From JAZKDW01 sp040387375 (GTDB lineage: Bacteria > Pseudomonadota > Gammaproteobacteria > Burkholderiales > Burkholderiaceae_D): DNA of 46,643 nucleotides. Made by a program: the position numbers and the translations under genes. The notes under the pieces were generated by a model, which was not told the DNA's origin, did no database searches, and saw only the letters and a program-made list of their open reading frames with translations. The DNA lies in the NCBI GenBank assembly GCA_040387375.1, contig JAZKDW010000054.1, positions 1 to 46,643 on the forward strand, in the 5' to 3' direction. Every line of letters begins with the position of its first letter. The first letter of the stretch is position 1. Of this stretch, positions 1 through 9,112 are shown piece by piece.

Positions 1-36
1 TCCCGTCAAATGGAAGCACGTCATTTTCTGCGGCAT
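1..36 (-). CDS. 5' end of a minus-strand gene running off the left edge
   Basis: Only the first 12 codons are in the window (reading MPQKMTCFHLTG). The start is supported by a good ribosome binding site, AGGAGAC, six bases before the ATG at 34-36. A promoter-like sequence lies further upstream at 179-205 on the same strand. The product cannot be identified from 12 residues. The gene would be divergent from the hydrolase at 555, so it may belong to the same catabolic cluster. Confidence 0.45.
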   Translation of the reverse strand, partial: MPQKMTCFHLTG

Positions 37-178
37 TACTGTCTCCTTTTTGTGGCCACGACTGGTAGGGTTGCTGTCTGGCCTGGCGGTGTGCCGTGCC
101 GGGCAGGCGGTTTGATTTATTTTCAAAACACCTGGGCCGGTACCCCGCCATTACGTTACGTTACAATTTGCGATGCAT

Positions 179-205
179 ATTATATTGAGACATACTAAAT
201 ATCAA
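179..205 (-). promoter_or_regulatory. Promoter for the left-edge minus-strand gene
   Basis: Read on the minus strand: TTGATA (200-205), then either a 15-base spacer to TATAAT (179-184) or 17 bases to the overlapping TAATAT. It contains GTATGTCTCAATATAATATG, the mirror partner of the element at 400-420. Assigned from sequence match only. Confidence 0.4.
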
Positions 206-389
206 GCATTCAGTTCAGCCGCCTGAACCATCCGCATTGGCCAGCGTCCGTTGCGCCTGCAGCAGGTGCGGCCGGTCGTGCAGGCCGGAGGGTTGAATGC
301 GCCGTCAAAAATCGTCAGCCTGCAATCCTCAAAGTCCAGGAACGGGTACAGACCGCAGCTGTATTCACGAGGGTGGCGGTCCCGGATGT

Positions 390-418
390 TTGACATGCCG
401 TATGCTTGAATATAATAT
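390..418 (+). promoter_or_regulatory. Promoter for the alpha/beta hydrolase gene
   Basis: A consensus TTGACA (390-395) is followed after 15 bases by TATAAT (411-416), or after 17 bases by the overlapping TAATAT (413-418). The spacer and -10 carry GTATGCTTGAATATAATATG, 18 of 21 positions the same as the oppositely oriented element at 175-195. The element resembles the other TGCATAC sites of this cluster and may be an operator. Confidence 0.45.
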
Positions 419-554
419 GCCTACAATGAGCTGCTGTGTAAACCATCGCCCGTCGATCAATCGCCGCCGCAGGCGGGTGATGGGCCGCGTAGTATTGATT
501 TTCTGAGCATGACCTTTTGGCACACTGCCCGTCCCATCTGACACAGAGGAAAAA

Positions 555-1484
555 ATGGCATTACATCCGGTATACGTAAAGATGCTCGAGGCCATGCGCC
601 AGGCCGGTCGTCCGCAATTGTCCGACGGCTCTCCGGCTGACGCGCGTGCGCTGGTCGCCGCCGGCCGTGCTCCCCTTGGGCGCGGACCCGAGGTTGGCGC
701 GGTCAGCGAGCTCAGCATCGCCACCCGCGCGGGATCGATCCCGGGCCGTCTGTTTCATCCGCTCGATCCCGCTTCCGGGTTGATCGTGTATGTGCACGGC
801 GGCGGCTGGGTGGCCGGCGCGCTCGATGATTTTGACGCCATGGCCCGCACGCTGGTGGCGCGCAGCGCCTGTGCGCTGCTGCTGGTCGATTACCGGCTGG
901 CGCCCGAACATCCGTTTCCGGCTGGCCTGGAGGATACGGAAGACGCGATCCGCTGGGCTCACGCGCATTGTGCCGAGCTGGCCGGGCGCGAGGTGCCGCT
1001 GGTGGTTGCCGGCGACAGCGCCGGCGGCAACATGGTGGCCGTGGCGGCGATGGCGTTGAAGGATCAAGTGCCGCTGGCCCTGCAATTGCTGTTTTATCCG
1101 GTCACCGATGCCGATACCGACACGCCGAGTTATCGCGCTTATGGCGCCGATTACGGGCTCACGCAACAGGACATGGTCTGGTTCCTGCGCCATTACGCCG
1201 GTGACCATCCGGTCAGCGACCCGCGCCTCGCGCCGTTGCGGAGCGCCGACCTTTCCGGCGCACCCGCGACGTGGCTCGCGACCGCCGAATATGACGTGCT
1301 GCGCGACGAAGGCGAGGCGTTCGCGGCCCGGCTTTCCGCATCGGGCGTCGCCGTGGAGATGCGCCGCTACGCAGGACTTGCGCATGGATTTGCGCGCATG
1401 ATGAATCTGGTCGATACCGCCGATCAGGCGCTGACCGATGCGGCCGCCGCGATTTCCCGCGCAGTGTCAAAAAAAGTTGCATGA
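555..1484 (+). CDS. Alpha/beta hydrolase, hormone-sensitive-lipase family esterase
   Basis: A 309-residue cytoplasmic serine hydrolase with the HSL-family signature HGGGW (residues 81-85, oxyanion hole), YRLAPEHPFPA (113-123) and the nucleophile elbow GDSAGG with Ser155. Asp247 (in TAEYD) and His277 (in GLAHGF) complete the likely triad. The length is usual for the family. The start is preceded by AGAGGAAAAA. It is the first gene of a plus-strand set running into acyl-CoA dehydrogenase and acetoacetyl-CoA synthetase genes, so it may release the acid or open a lactone or ester of the pathway substrate; that role is inference. No signal peptide is visible. Confidence 0.88.
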   Translation: MALHPVYVKMLEAMRQAGRPQLSDGSPADARALVAAGRAPLGRGPEVGAVSELSIATRAGSIPGRLFHPLDPASGLIVYVHGGGWVAGALDDFDAMARTLVARSACALLLVDYRLAPEHPFPAGLEDTEDAIRWAHAHCAELAGREVPLVVAGDSAGGNMVAVAAMALKDQVPLALQLLFYPVTDADTDTPSYRAYGADYGLTQQDMVWFLRHYAGDHPVSDPRLAPLRSADLSGAPATWLATAEYDVLRDEGEAFAARLSASGVAVEMRRYAGLAHGFARMMNLVDTADQALTDAAAAISRAVSKKVA

Positions 1485-1513
1485 GGAGCAGCAGCGACGT
1501 GAGCCCAGGCTGA

Positions 1514-1533
1514 CCGGAAGGGTTTGCTTCCGG
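1514..1533 (+). other. Short hairpin between hydrolase and dehydrogenase genes
   Basis: A perfect 7-base inverted repeat, CCGGAAG / CTTCCGG, with a 6-base loop lies 30 bases after the hydrolase stop. No T-run follows, so it is not a clear terminator. It could attenuate or stabilise an operon transcript. Confidence 0.3.
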
Positions 1534-1601
1534 CAACCGCAATTTTATGCAGAGGGTGTGGACATTTCCGCGCTCTTCATCTGAATTTACCAAGGATAAA
1601 C

Positions 1602-2768
1602 ATGAATTTCGCAATGAGTGACGACCAGAAGGCAATCCAGTCTGCCGTCGAAGAAATCTGCTCCCAGTTCGGCGACGAATATTGGCTGACCCGGGATCGC
1701 GAGGGTGGTTTCCCCGAGGATTTTTATTCGGCGATGGCCAAGGCCGGATGGCTGGGCATCGCAATGCCGTCCGAATACGGCGGCGCCGGCCTTGGCATCA
1801 GCGAGGCGGCACTGATGATGCAAACCGTATCCGGCTCGGGCGCCGGATTGTCAGGCGCGTCGGCCATCCACATGAATGTATTCGGCCTGCATCCGGTTGT
1901 GGTGTACGGCTCCGAGGAGCAAAAGGCGCGCTGGCTGCCGCCGATCATCAATGGTGAAAGCAAAGCGTGTTTCGGCGTCACCGAGCCGAACACCGGCCTC
2001 AATACGCTGCAACTGAAAACAATGGCGGTGCGCAAGGGCGACAAGTACATCGTGCATGGACAGAAGCTGTGGATCTCGACCGCGCAAGTCGCTGACAAGA
2101 TCCTGCTGCTGGCGCGCACCACACCGCTTGACCAGGTCAAGTCGCGCAGCCACGGTCTCAGCCTGTTTTACACTGACCTCGACCGCAGCAAAATCACTGT
2201 CCGCGAAATCGAAAAGCTGGGCCGCAAGGCGGTCGATTCCAACGAACTGTTCATCGACGGCCTGGAAATCCCGGTGGGCGACCTGATCGGCGAAGAAGGG
2301 CGCGGCTTCGAATACATCCTGCACGGCCTGAATCCGGAACGCCTGCTGCTGGCGGCCGAGGCCATCGGCCTGGGACGGGTGGCGCTCAGCCGCGCGGCCA
2401 AGTACGCGGGCGAACGCATCGTGTTCGATCGTCCAATCGGCAAGAATCAGGGCATCCAGCATCCGCTGGCCGAACGTTGGGTCGAACTGGAAGCGGGCAC
2501 CTTGCTGTATCAGCGCGCGGCGTGGCTGTACGATCAAGGGCTACCCTGCGGCGCCGAAGCCAACGCGGCGAAATTCTTTTGCGCCGAGGCGGGATTCCGC
2601 GCCTGCGAGACAGCGGTCCTGACGCACGGCGGCATGGGCTACGCGAAGGAGTTTCATGTCGAACGTTATTTCCGGGAATCGATGCTGCCTCGCATCGCGC
2701 CGGTCTCGCCGCAACTGATCCTGTGTTTCATCGCCGAGAAAGTGCTTGGGCTGCCGAAATCCTACTGA
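1602..2768 (+). CDS. Acyl-CoA dehydrogenase with IVD/LCAD-type catalytic Glu position
   Basis: A 388-residue FAD-dependent acyl-CoA dehydrogenase, introducing an alpha-beta double bond into an acyl-CoA. Family marks are PSEYGGAG (57-64), CFGVTEPNTG (123-132, flavin/substrate loop), WIST (157-160) and THGGMGYAKE (341-350). The start at MNFAMSDD is chosen because AAGGATAAAC precedes it; an upstream frame opening at 1524 adds a non-family leader. The usual C-terminal catalytic Glu (YEGT motif) is absent: the matching stretch reads RIAPVSPQ (364-371). Glu246 in NPERLLL sits where isovaleryl-CoA and long-chain dehydrogenases carry their base. This placement suggests a branched or bulky substrate (inference). 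It lies four bases before the acetoacetyl-CoA synthetase gene. Confidence 0.9.
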   Translation: MNFAMSDDQKAIQSAVEEICSQFGDEYWLTRDREGGFPEDFYSAMAKAGWLGIAMPSEYGGAGLGISEAALMMQTVSGSGAGLSGASAIHMNVFGLHPVVVYGSEEQKARWLPPIINGESKACFGVTEPNTGLNTLQLKTMAVRKGDKYIVHGQKLWISTAQVADKILLLARTTPLDQVKSRSHGLSLFYTDLDRSKITVREIEKLGRKAVDSNELFIDGLEIPVGDLIGEEGRGFEYILHGLNPERLLLAAEAIGLGRVALSRAAKYAGERIVFDRPIGKNQGIQHPLAERWVELEAGTLLYQRAAWLYDQGLPCGAEANAAKFFCAEAGFRACETAVLTHGGMGYAKEFHVERYFRESMLPRIAPVSPQLILCFIAEKVLGLPKSY

Positions 2769-2772
2769 TCCG

Positions 2773-4767
2773 ATGGCCATCGACAATCAACATCCCGCGC
2801 CGATCTGGCAACCGACAGCTGAACGTATAACCAACGCCAACATCACTGCCTACACGCAGTGGCTTGAAAAGCGCCTTGGCCGGCGTTTCGACGACTTTCC
2901 TGCGTTATGGGAATGGTCGGTTACCGACATCGAGGGTTTCTGGCGCAGCGTGTGGGATTATTTCGGGATCATCTCGCCGAATCCGCCCACGGCGGTGCTC
3001 GAACAGCGCAAGATGCCTGGCGCGGTCTGGTTTCCGGGCACGCGTGTCAATTATGCGAGTCAGGTGTTCCGGCATGTGTCCGACGAACGTCCCGCCATCC
3101 TGTTCAGTGACGAGGCGGACACCGGACAGGAAATTTCCTGGGGCGGGTTGCAGCGGCAGGTGGCGTCGCTGGCGGCCGCGTTGCGCGGCTTCGGTGTTGT
3201 CCCCGGCGACCGCGTTGTTGCCTGCCTGCCCAACCGGCCCGAAGCGGTCATCGCTTTTCTCGCTTGCGCCAGCATCGGTGCGATCTGGTCGATCTGCTCG
3301 CCGGACATGGGGGCCGTCAGCGTGCTCGACCGCTTCCGCCAGATCCAGCCCAAGGTATTGATTTCAGGCGATGGTTACCGTTATGGCGGCAAGGTGTTCG
3401 GCACGCTCGATACGCTGGCCGAATTGCGGCGTGAACTCGATTCCGTGACGCACTGTGTGCTGGTGCCCGTGCTGGACGAGTGTGACCTCGGCCATCCTGC
3501 GCTGGTTGACGCGTTCCACTGGGCCGACCTTGTTGCCGCCGACCTGCCGCTGGAGATTGAATGGGTGCCGTTCGATCATCCGCTGTGGATCGTGTATTCG
3601 TCGGGCACCAGCGGCAAGCCGAAGGCGATCGTGCATGGGCACGGCGGCATATTGCTGGGAATGAGCGTTGGCCTCGGTTTCCACAATGACCTTGGTCCGG
3701 CGGACCGTTATCACTGGTACTCCAGCACCAGCTGGATCATGTGGAATTGCCAGGTCGGCGGACTGCTGCTGGGCAGCACGATCTGCCTGTTCGACGGCAA
3801 CCCGGGTTATCCCGACCTGACGACCCTGTGGCGTTTTGCCGGCAAGGTGAAAGCCACCCTGGTCGGCGCCGGCGCCGCTCTTTATGCTGCCTGCCTGAAG
3901 GCCGGAATCCATCCGAACGAGGTCGCCGATCTGTCGGCCGTACGTTCGATAGGTTCGACCGGCTCGCCGCTTTCTCCCGAGTGTTACGAATGGATTTACG
4001 CCAATGTCGGCGATGGCGACATCTGGCTGAGCCCGATGTCGGGCGGCACCGACATCGCCGGTCCGTTCATCGCCGGCATCCCGACCATGCCGGTCTACCT
4101 GGGTGAAATGCAATGCCGCGTGCTCGGCGCGGCAATTGCCTCGTTTGATGAGGGCGGTCAGCCCGTGATCGATCAGGTGGGTGAACTGGTATGTGTGGAG
4201 CCGATGCCGTGCATGCCGCTGTATTTCTGGAATGACGCCAACAACGAACGTTATCTAGAGAGTTATTTCGACACCTATCCCGGCATCTGGCGCCATGGCG
4301 ACTGGATCCGGATCACCGAGCGTGGCGGCGCCATCATTTACGGCCGCTCGGATGCGACGATCAACCGCCACGGCATCCGGATGGGCACCAGCGAACTGTA
4401 CCGCGCGGTCGACACGCTGCCGGAAATCCTGGATTCGCTGGTGGTCGATCTCGAGTATCTGGGGCGGCCTTCCTGGATGTGTTTGTTTGTTGTGCTCGGA
4501 CAGGACGTCACGCTGACGGAGGCGCTGCAAGAAACCATCAACGCACGGATTCGCACTGCGCTGACCGCGCGGCACGTGCCGAATGAAATATTGCAGGTGC
4601 CCGCTATCCCGAGAACGATTTCGGGGAAAAAGCTCGAGCTGCCGATCAAGAAATTATTGCTAGGCCATGCGCTGGAAAAAGTCGTCAATCAAGGTTCGAT
4701 GGCCAATCCGGAAAGTCTTGCCTGGTATGTGGATTTCGCCGCAGAAAGGGCGAGCCGTGGTTTATAA
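2773..4767 (+). CDS. Acetoacetyl-CoA synthetase (acetoacetate-CoA ligase)
   Basis: A 664-residue ANL-superfamily ligase, ATP + acetoacetate + CoA giving acetoacetyl-CoA. The long N-terminal domain beginning IWQPTAERI with WSVTDIEGFWRSVWDYF is typical of acetoacetate-CoA ligases and absent from short acyl-CoA ligases. The adenylate loop YSSGTSGKPKAI starts near residue 275, SGGTDIAGPF follows, and the catalytic C-terminal Lys lies in ISGKKLELP (about Lys619). The ATG at 2773 is chosen over an upstream TTG at 2746; it starts four bases after the dehydrogenase stop, so the two are probably co-translated. It suggests that acetoacetate or a close 3-oxoacid is an end product of the pathway. The gene is often called aacS, but the substrate is not proven here. 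Confidence 0.9.
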   Translation: MAIDNQHPAPIWQPTAERITNANITAYTQWLEKRLGRRFDDFPALWEWSVTDIEGFWRSVWDYFGIISPNPPTAVLEQRKMPGAVWFPGTRVNYASQVFRHVSDERPAILFSDEADTGQEISWGGLQRQVASLAAALRGFGVVPGDRVVACLPNRPEAVIAFLACASIGAIWSICSPDMGAVSVLDRFRQIQPKVLISGDGYRYGGKVFGTLDTLAELRRELDSVTHCVLVPVLDECDLGHPALVDAFHWADLVAADLPLEIEWVPFDHPLWIVYSSGTSGKPKAIVHGHGGILLGMSVGLGFHNDLGPADRYHWYSSTSWIMWNCQVGGLLLGSTICLFDGNPGYPDLTTLWRFAGKVKATLVGAGAALYAACLKAGIHPNEVADLSAVRSIGSTGSPLSPECYEWIYANVGDGDIWLSPMSGGTDIAGPFIAGIPTMPVYLGEMQCRVLGAAIASFDEGGQPVIDQVGELVCVEPMPCMPLYFWNDANNERYLESYFDTYPGIWRHGDWIRITERGGAIIYGRSDATINRHGIRMGTSELYRAVDTLPEILDSLVVDLEYLGRPSWMCLFVVLGQDVTLTEALQETINARIRTALTARHVPNEILQVPAIPRTISGKKLELPIKKLLLGHALEKVVNQGSMANPESLAWYVDFAAERASRGL

Positions 4768-4802
4768 GCACATGCAATTGATGCGCCCGCACGCCAAATG
4801 AG

Positions 4803-4826
4803 ATAATACATACGGATAAAATATGC
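4803..4826. promoter_or_regulatory. AT-rich operator-like element upstream of the first MarR gene
   Basis: On the minus strand this reads GCATATTTTATCCGTATGTA and onward, resembling the elements at 175-198 and 400-420 (shared GCATATT.TAT and a GTATG/CATAC half). A weak promoter, TTGATG (4778-4783) with 18-base spacing to GATAAT (4802-4807), overlaps it. The placement fits autoregulation by the downstream MarR protein; this is inference. Confidence 0.35.
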
Positions 4827-4896
4827 GAGCGACGTAAAAGCATGAAACACTGTCGTTCGTTGTCCAGTGACTGGATACCATAAAAGGGTGCAAAAA

Positions 4897-5433
4897 ATGG
4901 CAATGGCAAGTGTAAACACCGGAAGCAAAAAGCCTGTGGCAAAGGCTGCTCCGGCCGTGAGCAAACGCAAGAAAAGCATTCGTGCAGAGGAAGAAAACTG
5001 GGATCAGCGGCTCGGTTTCCTGATGCACGATGTATCGCGGCTGCGGCGCGTGGCCTTCGACGAATTCATGAAGCCATTCGGCGTTACGCGTTCACAATGG
5101 TGGGTGCTGGCCTACCTGTCGCGGCACGACGGCATGATCCAGAGCGATCTGGCCGATATGCTCGATCTGGGCAAGGCGGCCTTGGGCGGCCTGATCGACC
5201 GGCTTGAAGTATCGGGCCTGATCGAACGGCGCTCGGATGCATCCGACCGGCGTGTCAAGCGCATTTACCTGGCATCCAAGGGAACGCAGATGGTCAAGGA
5301 AATGCACAAGCGCAGCCATGAAATGAGCGAACGCATTCTTGAAGGCCTGGACCATGAGCAGCGTAATGTGCTGTCGGAAATGCTGTCGCTGGTGAAGAAA
5401 AATCTGCTGGCGATCAACCGCAAGGAAGAATGA
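4897..5433 (+). CDS. MarR-family transcriptional regulator
   Basis: A 178-residue winged-helix regulator. After a basic, low-complexity N-terminal tail (about 40 residues rich in Lys and Ala) comes FLMHDVSRLRRVAFDEFMKPFGVTRSQWWVL, then the helix-turn-helix IQSDLADMLDLGKAALGGLIDRLE and the wing with SDRRVKR. The ATG at 4897 is preferred over 4867 because AAAAGGGTG precedes it. MarR proteins usually bind short palindromes as dimers and are released by phenolic or CoA-thioester ligands. It is a clear paralogue of the regulator at 10319-10852, sharing HDVSRLRR, GxTRSQWWVLAxLSR and DLGKAxLGGL. Likely controls part of the surrounding cluster. Confidence 0.9.
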   Translation: MAMASVNTGSKKPVAKAAPAVSKRKKSIRAEEENWDQRLGFLMHDVSRLRRVAFDEFMKPFGVTRSQWWVLAYLSRHDGMIQSDLADMLDLGKAALGGLIDRLEVSGLIERRSDASDRRVKRIYLASKGTQMVKEMHKRSHEMSERILEGLDHEQRNVLSEMLSLVKKNLLAINRKEE

Positions 5434-5640
5434 ATCGAGGGTGGGCGGGCACGCTGAGGCGGGGGATGGGGTTATCGAAGTCAGATAGTGGCGCCGCCCC
5501 GGAAATACCGACGACCAGGGATCGTGTTTTCAACCGTCCCCACACACGAGGCGACGCTCTCGTTCCTTCAATCTACATCCGATAACGTTGGATCGGCGCA
5601 TCATTCGGCCCGCATCATCATCGCCCCGATAGACGCCACA

Positions 5641-8600
5641 TCAATGCGAGCTGCATGGAACTGGGCCTGTTCCTGTTTCTCTTCTGGCCCGCTCCGCATG
5701 CAGCCACTGTTCAAACGCATCAGCCGGCATCGGTCGGGCAAAATAAAAACCTTGAAATTCATCACATCCCATGTTGCGCAATATCGTGACGTCCGACTCA
5801 TGTTCCACACCTTCCGCCACCACACCCAGCCCGAGCGTATGCCCCAGCCCGATGATCGCCCTGGTTACCGCCATGTTCTGCGGCGCGACATCGATATTCT
5901 GGATGAACGAGCGGTCGATTTTCAGCTTGTCGATGGGGAAGCGGTACAGATAGTTCAGGCTGGAATAGCCAGTGCCGAAATCGTCAATCGATAAGGAAAA
6001 TCCGAGTTCCTTGATTTCCTTGAGTATGGCAATGGTGTCCGTTACATTGTCCATCAGGATCGACTCCGTCAGTTCGAGCTCGATCTGGCCTTCTCCGATC
6101 CGGAATTCGGCAAGCACCTCGCGCAGGGTGCGCACCAGGCTGCCTTCCTTTAGCTGCACGGCCGACAGGTTGACTGACACTGGAATTTCTCCCAGCCCGT
6201 TGTCCCGCCATTCCGCATGTTGGCGGCATGCCTCGCGGATTGCCCAGGCGCCGATCGGGACGATCAATCCGGATTCCTCGGCGAGGGAAACAAAGCTGCC
6301 GGGCAAAATGATGCCTTCGGTGGCATGCCGCCATCGGATCAGGCTTTCGACGCCGGCAAGGTGAACGCCGTCGGAGGCGATGCGCGGCTGGTAATACAGG
6401 ATCAGTTCATCGCGCTCGATTGCATGGCGCAGATCGCTCTCCAGATGCAAATGTTTCATCACACGCTCGTTCAGTTCCGGCGTGAAGAACTGGGCATTGT
6501 TGCGGCCCACCTTTTTTGCCTGGTACATCGCGGTATCGGCATGGCGCATCAGGCCGTCGATGTCTTCGCCGTCATCGGGACAGAGCGCAATGCCGATACT
6601 GCACGAGATATATAGTTCGAGACCGTCAATCTGATGCGGCGCCTGCATCGCCGGAATCAGGCGGCGCTCGACGAATTTCCCGACTTTTTCCGCGCTGGCG
6701 ACATTGGTCAGGATAATGACAAATTCATCGCCGCCAAGCCGGCTTACGGTGTCGCCCTCGCGCACGATTTTCGACAACCGGTTCGCCACCGAACATAACA
6801 GGCCGTCGCCTACGTGATGCCCCAGCGAGTCGTTGATATTCTTGAAACGGTCGAGGTCGACGAACAGGACCGCGACCTTGGCGCCGGTACGCCGCGCCTG
6901 CTGGATCGAGATCTGGAGCCGTTCGGCGCTGACAAACCTGTTCGGCAAACCGGTCAGGGCGTCGTGATGCGCAAGATACTGGATTTGCTTTTCGCTGGCC
7001 TTGCGTTCGCTGATGTCGAGGGAGCTGGCGATGTAATGCGTAATTTCGCCATGCGCATCACGTACCGCATTCATGACCAGCCAGACCGGATAGACTTCGT
7101 TGTGCTTGCGTTTGACCCACACCTCGCCTTGCCACGACCCTTTGGTCGAGGCGTTGTAACGCAAGGTTTCAAACAGGTCGCCATCATTGCGGTCCGAGAG
7201 CAGGAGCCTTGCATCGGTGCCCACCAACACGTGTTTCTCGAACGACGTGCTCCTGCAAAACGAGGGATTGACGGTCAGGATCTTGCCGGTGGTATTCATC
7301 ACCACTATGCCTTCCGAAGATGCTTCAAAAACCTTTGCCCACAACTCCAGGCGCACCTCCATCTGCTTCATCTGTCCGATCGGCGTAAACGTGGTCAGCA
7401 CGGCGGACTCACCCTGATAGACAATCCTGCGCGCCGATACCAGCGCCCAGATCGGCCGCTCGCCGCCGGTCCAGCGCACTTCAAATTCATCCACCACGCC
7501 GAGGTCGCTCAGTTGTTGGAAAAAATGTGCCCTGGACGCGGGTGTCATGCCGGTCACCCATGGGTCGTCTTCCTTTCCGTTCAGCCATCCGCGCGCCGTA
7601 TGGTTGGCATGCAGCACACGGTGGGTCGGTATGGATGTGACGAGCAAAGGGATGGGGATGGCTTCCACCAGTTCACGCTGGGCCTGGGCGGCGCTGGCCA
7701 CCGCGACCAGTTCCTGCTGCGCGATGCGATGCGAGTCCAGTTGCAGCAGCATGCCGTTGAAGCCGGTGACAAGGCGACCGATTTCATCCTCGCTCCGCCA
7801 GCTCGAACGCAGTGTGTAGTCGCCCGACCGCCGCACATCCTCCGCCACGCGCGCCAGGTTCCGGATCGGGAGGGCGATCTGCCGGGCGACAAAAAAGACC
7901 AGGCTCAGGATGGCAATCAGCAGCAATAACGCAGTCCCCAGATGGAGCCACATGCGGGTATAAAACCCCGAGATGCGTTTTTGTACCAGGTCATCCAGCG
8001 CCGTTTGCGCATCGGTCCAGGCGGCGCGCAGCGAGAGGAGCGCCGCCTGATTGACCTTTTCGAAATCGCCTGCATTGCTGACGCCGCCACCCAAGCCTGC
8101 GAGCGCCTGGCTGTGGGCGCGGAAATTCTCCACGGATTTGCGCAGACTGATCTGGGTTGCGGCCAGGCTGGACTGCAGCGCCGGATTACTGGCCTGGAAC
8201 GCCTCGCTGTAATCACTCTGTATTCCGCGGGCGATGGCGTCGAGACGGCCTTCCAGGATCAGGAATCGGGTTTGCGCCTGCTGGCGTTCATTTTCAGGCA
8301 GGGATGACATCTGATGGATGAGCGTGTTGGTGCTGCCCAGGATTTCCAGCAGCTCGGGAAACCGCAGAACCACCAGGGACATCGTGTAATAACTGTCAAG
8401 GTCGGGATCGAGGATCAGATTTGATTGATTGCCTATCCGCGTGAGCAATTCGCGGCCGGCAGTCATTGCCTTGTCCGGCTGCGCGCCCAGCAGCGCCTGC
8501 GAGAACTCGCGGTTCAATTGGCCGCTATGCATTTCATTGCCGAATTTTTCTTCCGCCTGCAGGATGGATGCAGCATGCACAGACCGTGCTTTTATCGGGG

Positions 8601-8838
8601 ATGTGCCATCAGAACCCGGGATGCCGGCGCCTTGTGCGACTGAGAAAAGCGCTTCGCGGACATCAACAATGTAAGCGTTGCCGACGATTTCCTTTTGGGC
8701 GAAATTGATGGCAATGAATTTTTCGTGGATCAGGATCCCGGATATGAAAATGACCGCGGTGAGATCGAGAAAATAAATGAGCGCCAGTTTTCGTCCGACA
8801 GTCAGGCTGCCAATGATCCGGGATATTTTTTTGAACAT
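5641..8838 (-). CDS. Membrane-bound PAS-GGDEF-EAL cyclic-di-GMP signalling protein
   Basis: About 1065 residues. A first membrane helix (about 17-37), a periplasmic helical sensor of some 260 residues, a second helix (about 299-319), a HAMP linker, two PAS-like domains (about 383-483 and 498-613), then GGDEF and EAL domains. The cyclase site RLGGDEF is intact and preceded by an RxxD inhibitory site (REGD, five residues before GGDEF). The EAL domain keeps its metal and catalytic signatures (SVNLSA, ELTES, IDDFGTGYSS, KIDRSF, EGVE, QGFYF), but the name motif reads ESL. Both activities are therefore possible. MFKKIS is taken as the start; an upstream ATG at 8889 adds 17 residues. It lies tail to tail with the MarR gene and is not obviously part of the catabolic pathway. 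Confidence 0.9.
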   Translation of the reverse strand: MFKKISRIIGSLTVGRKLALIYFLDLTAVIFISGILIHEKFIAINFAQKEIVGNAYIVDVREALFSVAQGAGIPGSDGTSPIKARSVHAASILQAEEKFGNEMHSGQLNREFSQALLGAQPDKAMTAGRELLTRIGNQSNLILDPDLDSYYTMSLVVLRFPELLEILGSTNTLIHQMSSLPENERQQAQTRFLILEGRLDAIARGIQSDYSEAFQASNPALQSSLAATQISLRKSVENFRAHSQALAGLGGGVSNAGDFEKVNQAALLSLRAAWTDAQTALDDLVQKRISGFYTRMWLHLGTALLLLIAILSLVFFVARQIALPIRNLARVAEDVRRSGDYTLRSSWRSEDEIGRLVTGFNGMLLQLDSHRIAQQELVAVASAAQAQRELVEAIPIPLLVTSIPTHRVLHANHTARGWLNGKEDDPWVTGMTPASRAHFFQQLSDLGVVDEFEVRWTGGERPIWALVSARRIVYQGESAVLTTFTPIGQMKQMEVRLELWAKVFEASSEGIVVMNTTGKILTVNPSFCRSTSFEKHVLVGTDARLLLSDRNDGDLFETLRYNASTKGSWQGEVWVKRKHNEVYPVWLVMNAVRDAHGEITHYIASSLDISERKASEKQIQYLAHHDALTGLPNRFVSAERLQISIQQARRTGAKVAVLFVDLDRFKNINDSLGHHVGDGLLCSVANRLSKIVREGDTVSRLGGDEFVIILTNVASAEKVGKFVERRLIPAMQAPHQIDGLELYISCSIGIALCPDDGEDIDGLMRHADTAMYQAKKVGRNNAQFFTPELNERVMKHLHLESDLRHAIERDELILYYQPRIASDGVHLAGVESLIRWRHATEGIILPGSFVSLAEESGLIVPIGAWAIREACRQHAEWRDNGLGEIPVSVNLSAVQLKEGSLVRTLREVLAEFRIGEGQIELELTESILMDNVTDTIAILKEIKELGFSLSIDDFGTGYSSLNYLYRFPIDKLKIDRSFIQNIDVAPQNMAVTRAIIGLGHTLGLGVVAEGVEHESDVTILRNMGCDEFQGFYFARPMPADAFEQWLHAERARRETGTGPVPCSSH

Positions 8839-9112
8839 GGCATCACTCTCGAACGTTGCGAAATTACTTTGCAGCAATGATCGTGCCACCCGAATGAAAT
8901 GTCGGAAAATGAAGTGTTGCGGGGGAATGGGGCGGCGGCGCTCCTTTCTGGTGCGTCGCCGTCCAGCTGCGCTGGAATGGGGCGGTTATTAAGCTGCCTG
9001 GCGATCGGCCGCAAACAACTTGTCATACGCCGCCAGCAGTGTCTGATGCATCGCGCTGCCTTGCATGTCCGCGCCTAAAGTGTCCAGCCCGAAGGCGCTG
9101 CGACTTAACTGC
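8839..9112. other. Intergenic region upstream of the GGDEF/EAL gene
   Basis: No gene is supported. It should hold the promoter of the minus-strand signalling gene and the 3' end of the Bug protein transcript, but I see no clear promoter or terminator consensus. Confidence 0.4.

Larger units (their letters stand above)
37..554. other. Divergent regulatory intergenic region
   Basis: I see no convincing gene here; the short open frames lack ribosome binding sites and coding bias. The region contains two promoter-like sequences facing outwards (179-205 on minus, 390-418 on plus) built on nearly the same 21-base AT-rich element. There is also a short tandem TTACG repeat near 151-165. Confidence 0.6.

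Noticed and set aside
6814..7929. 371-codon open frame on the plus strand
   Set aside because: Antisense of the GGDEF/EAL gene.
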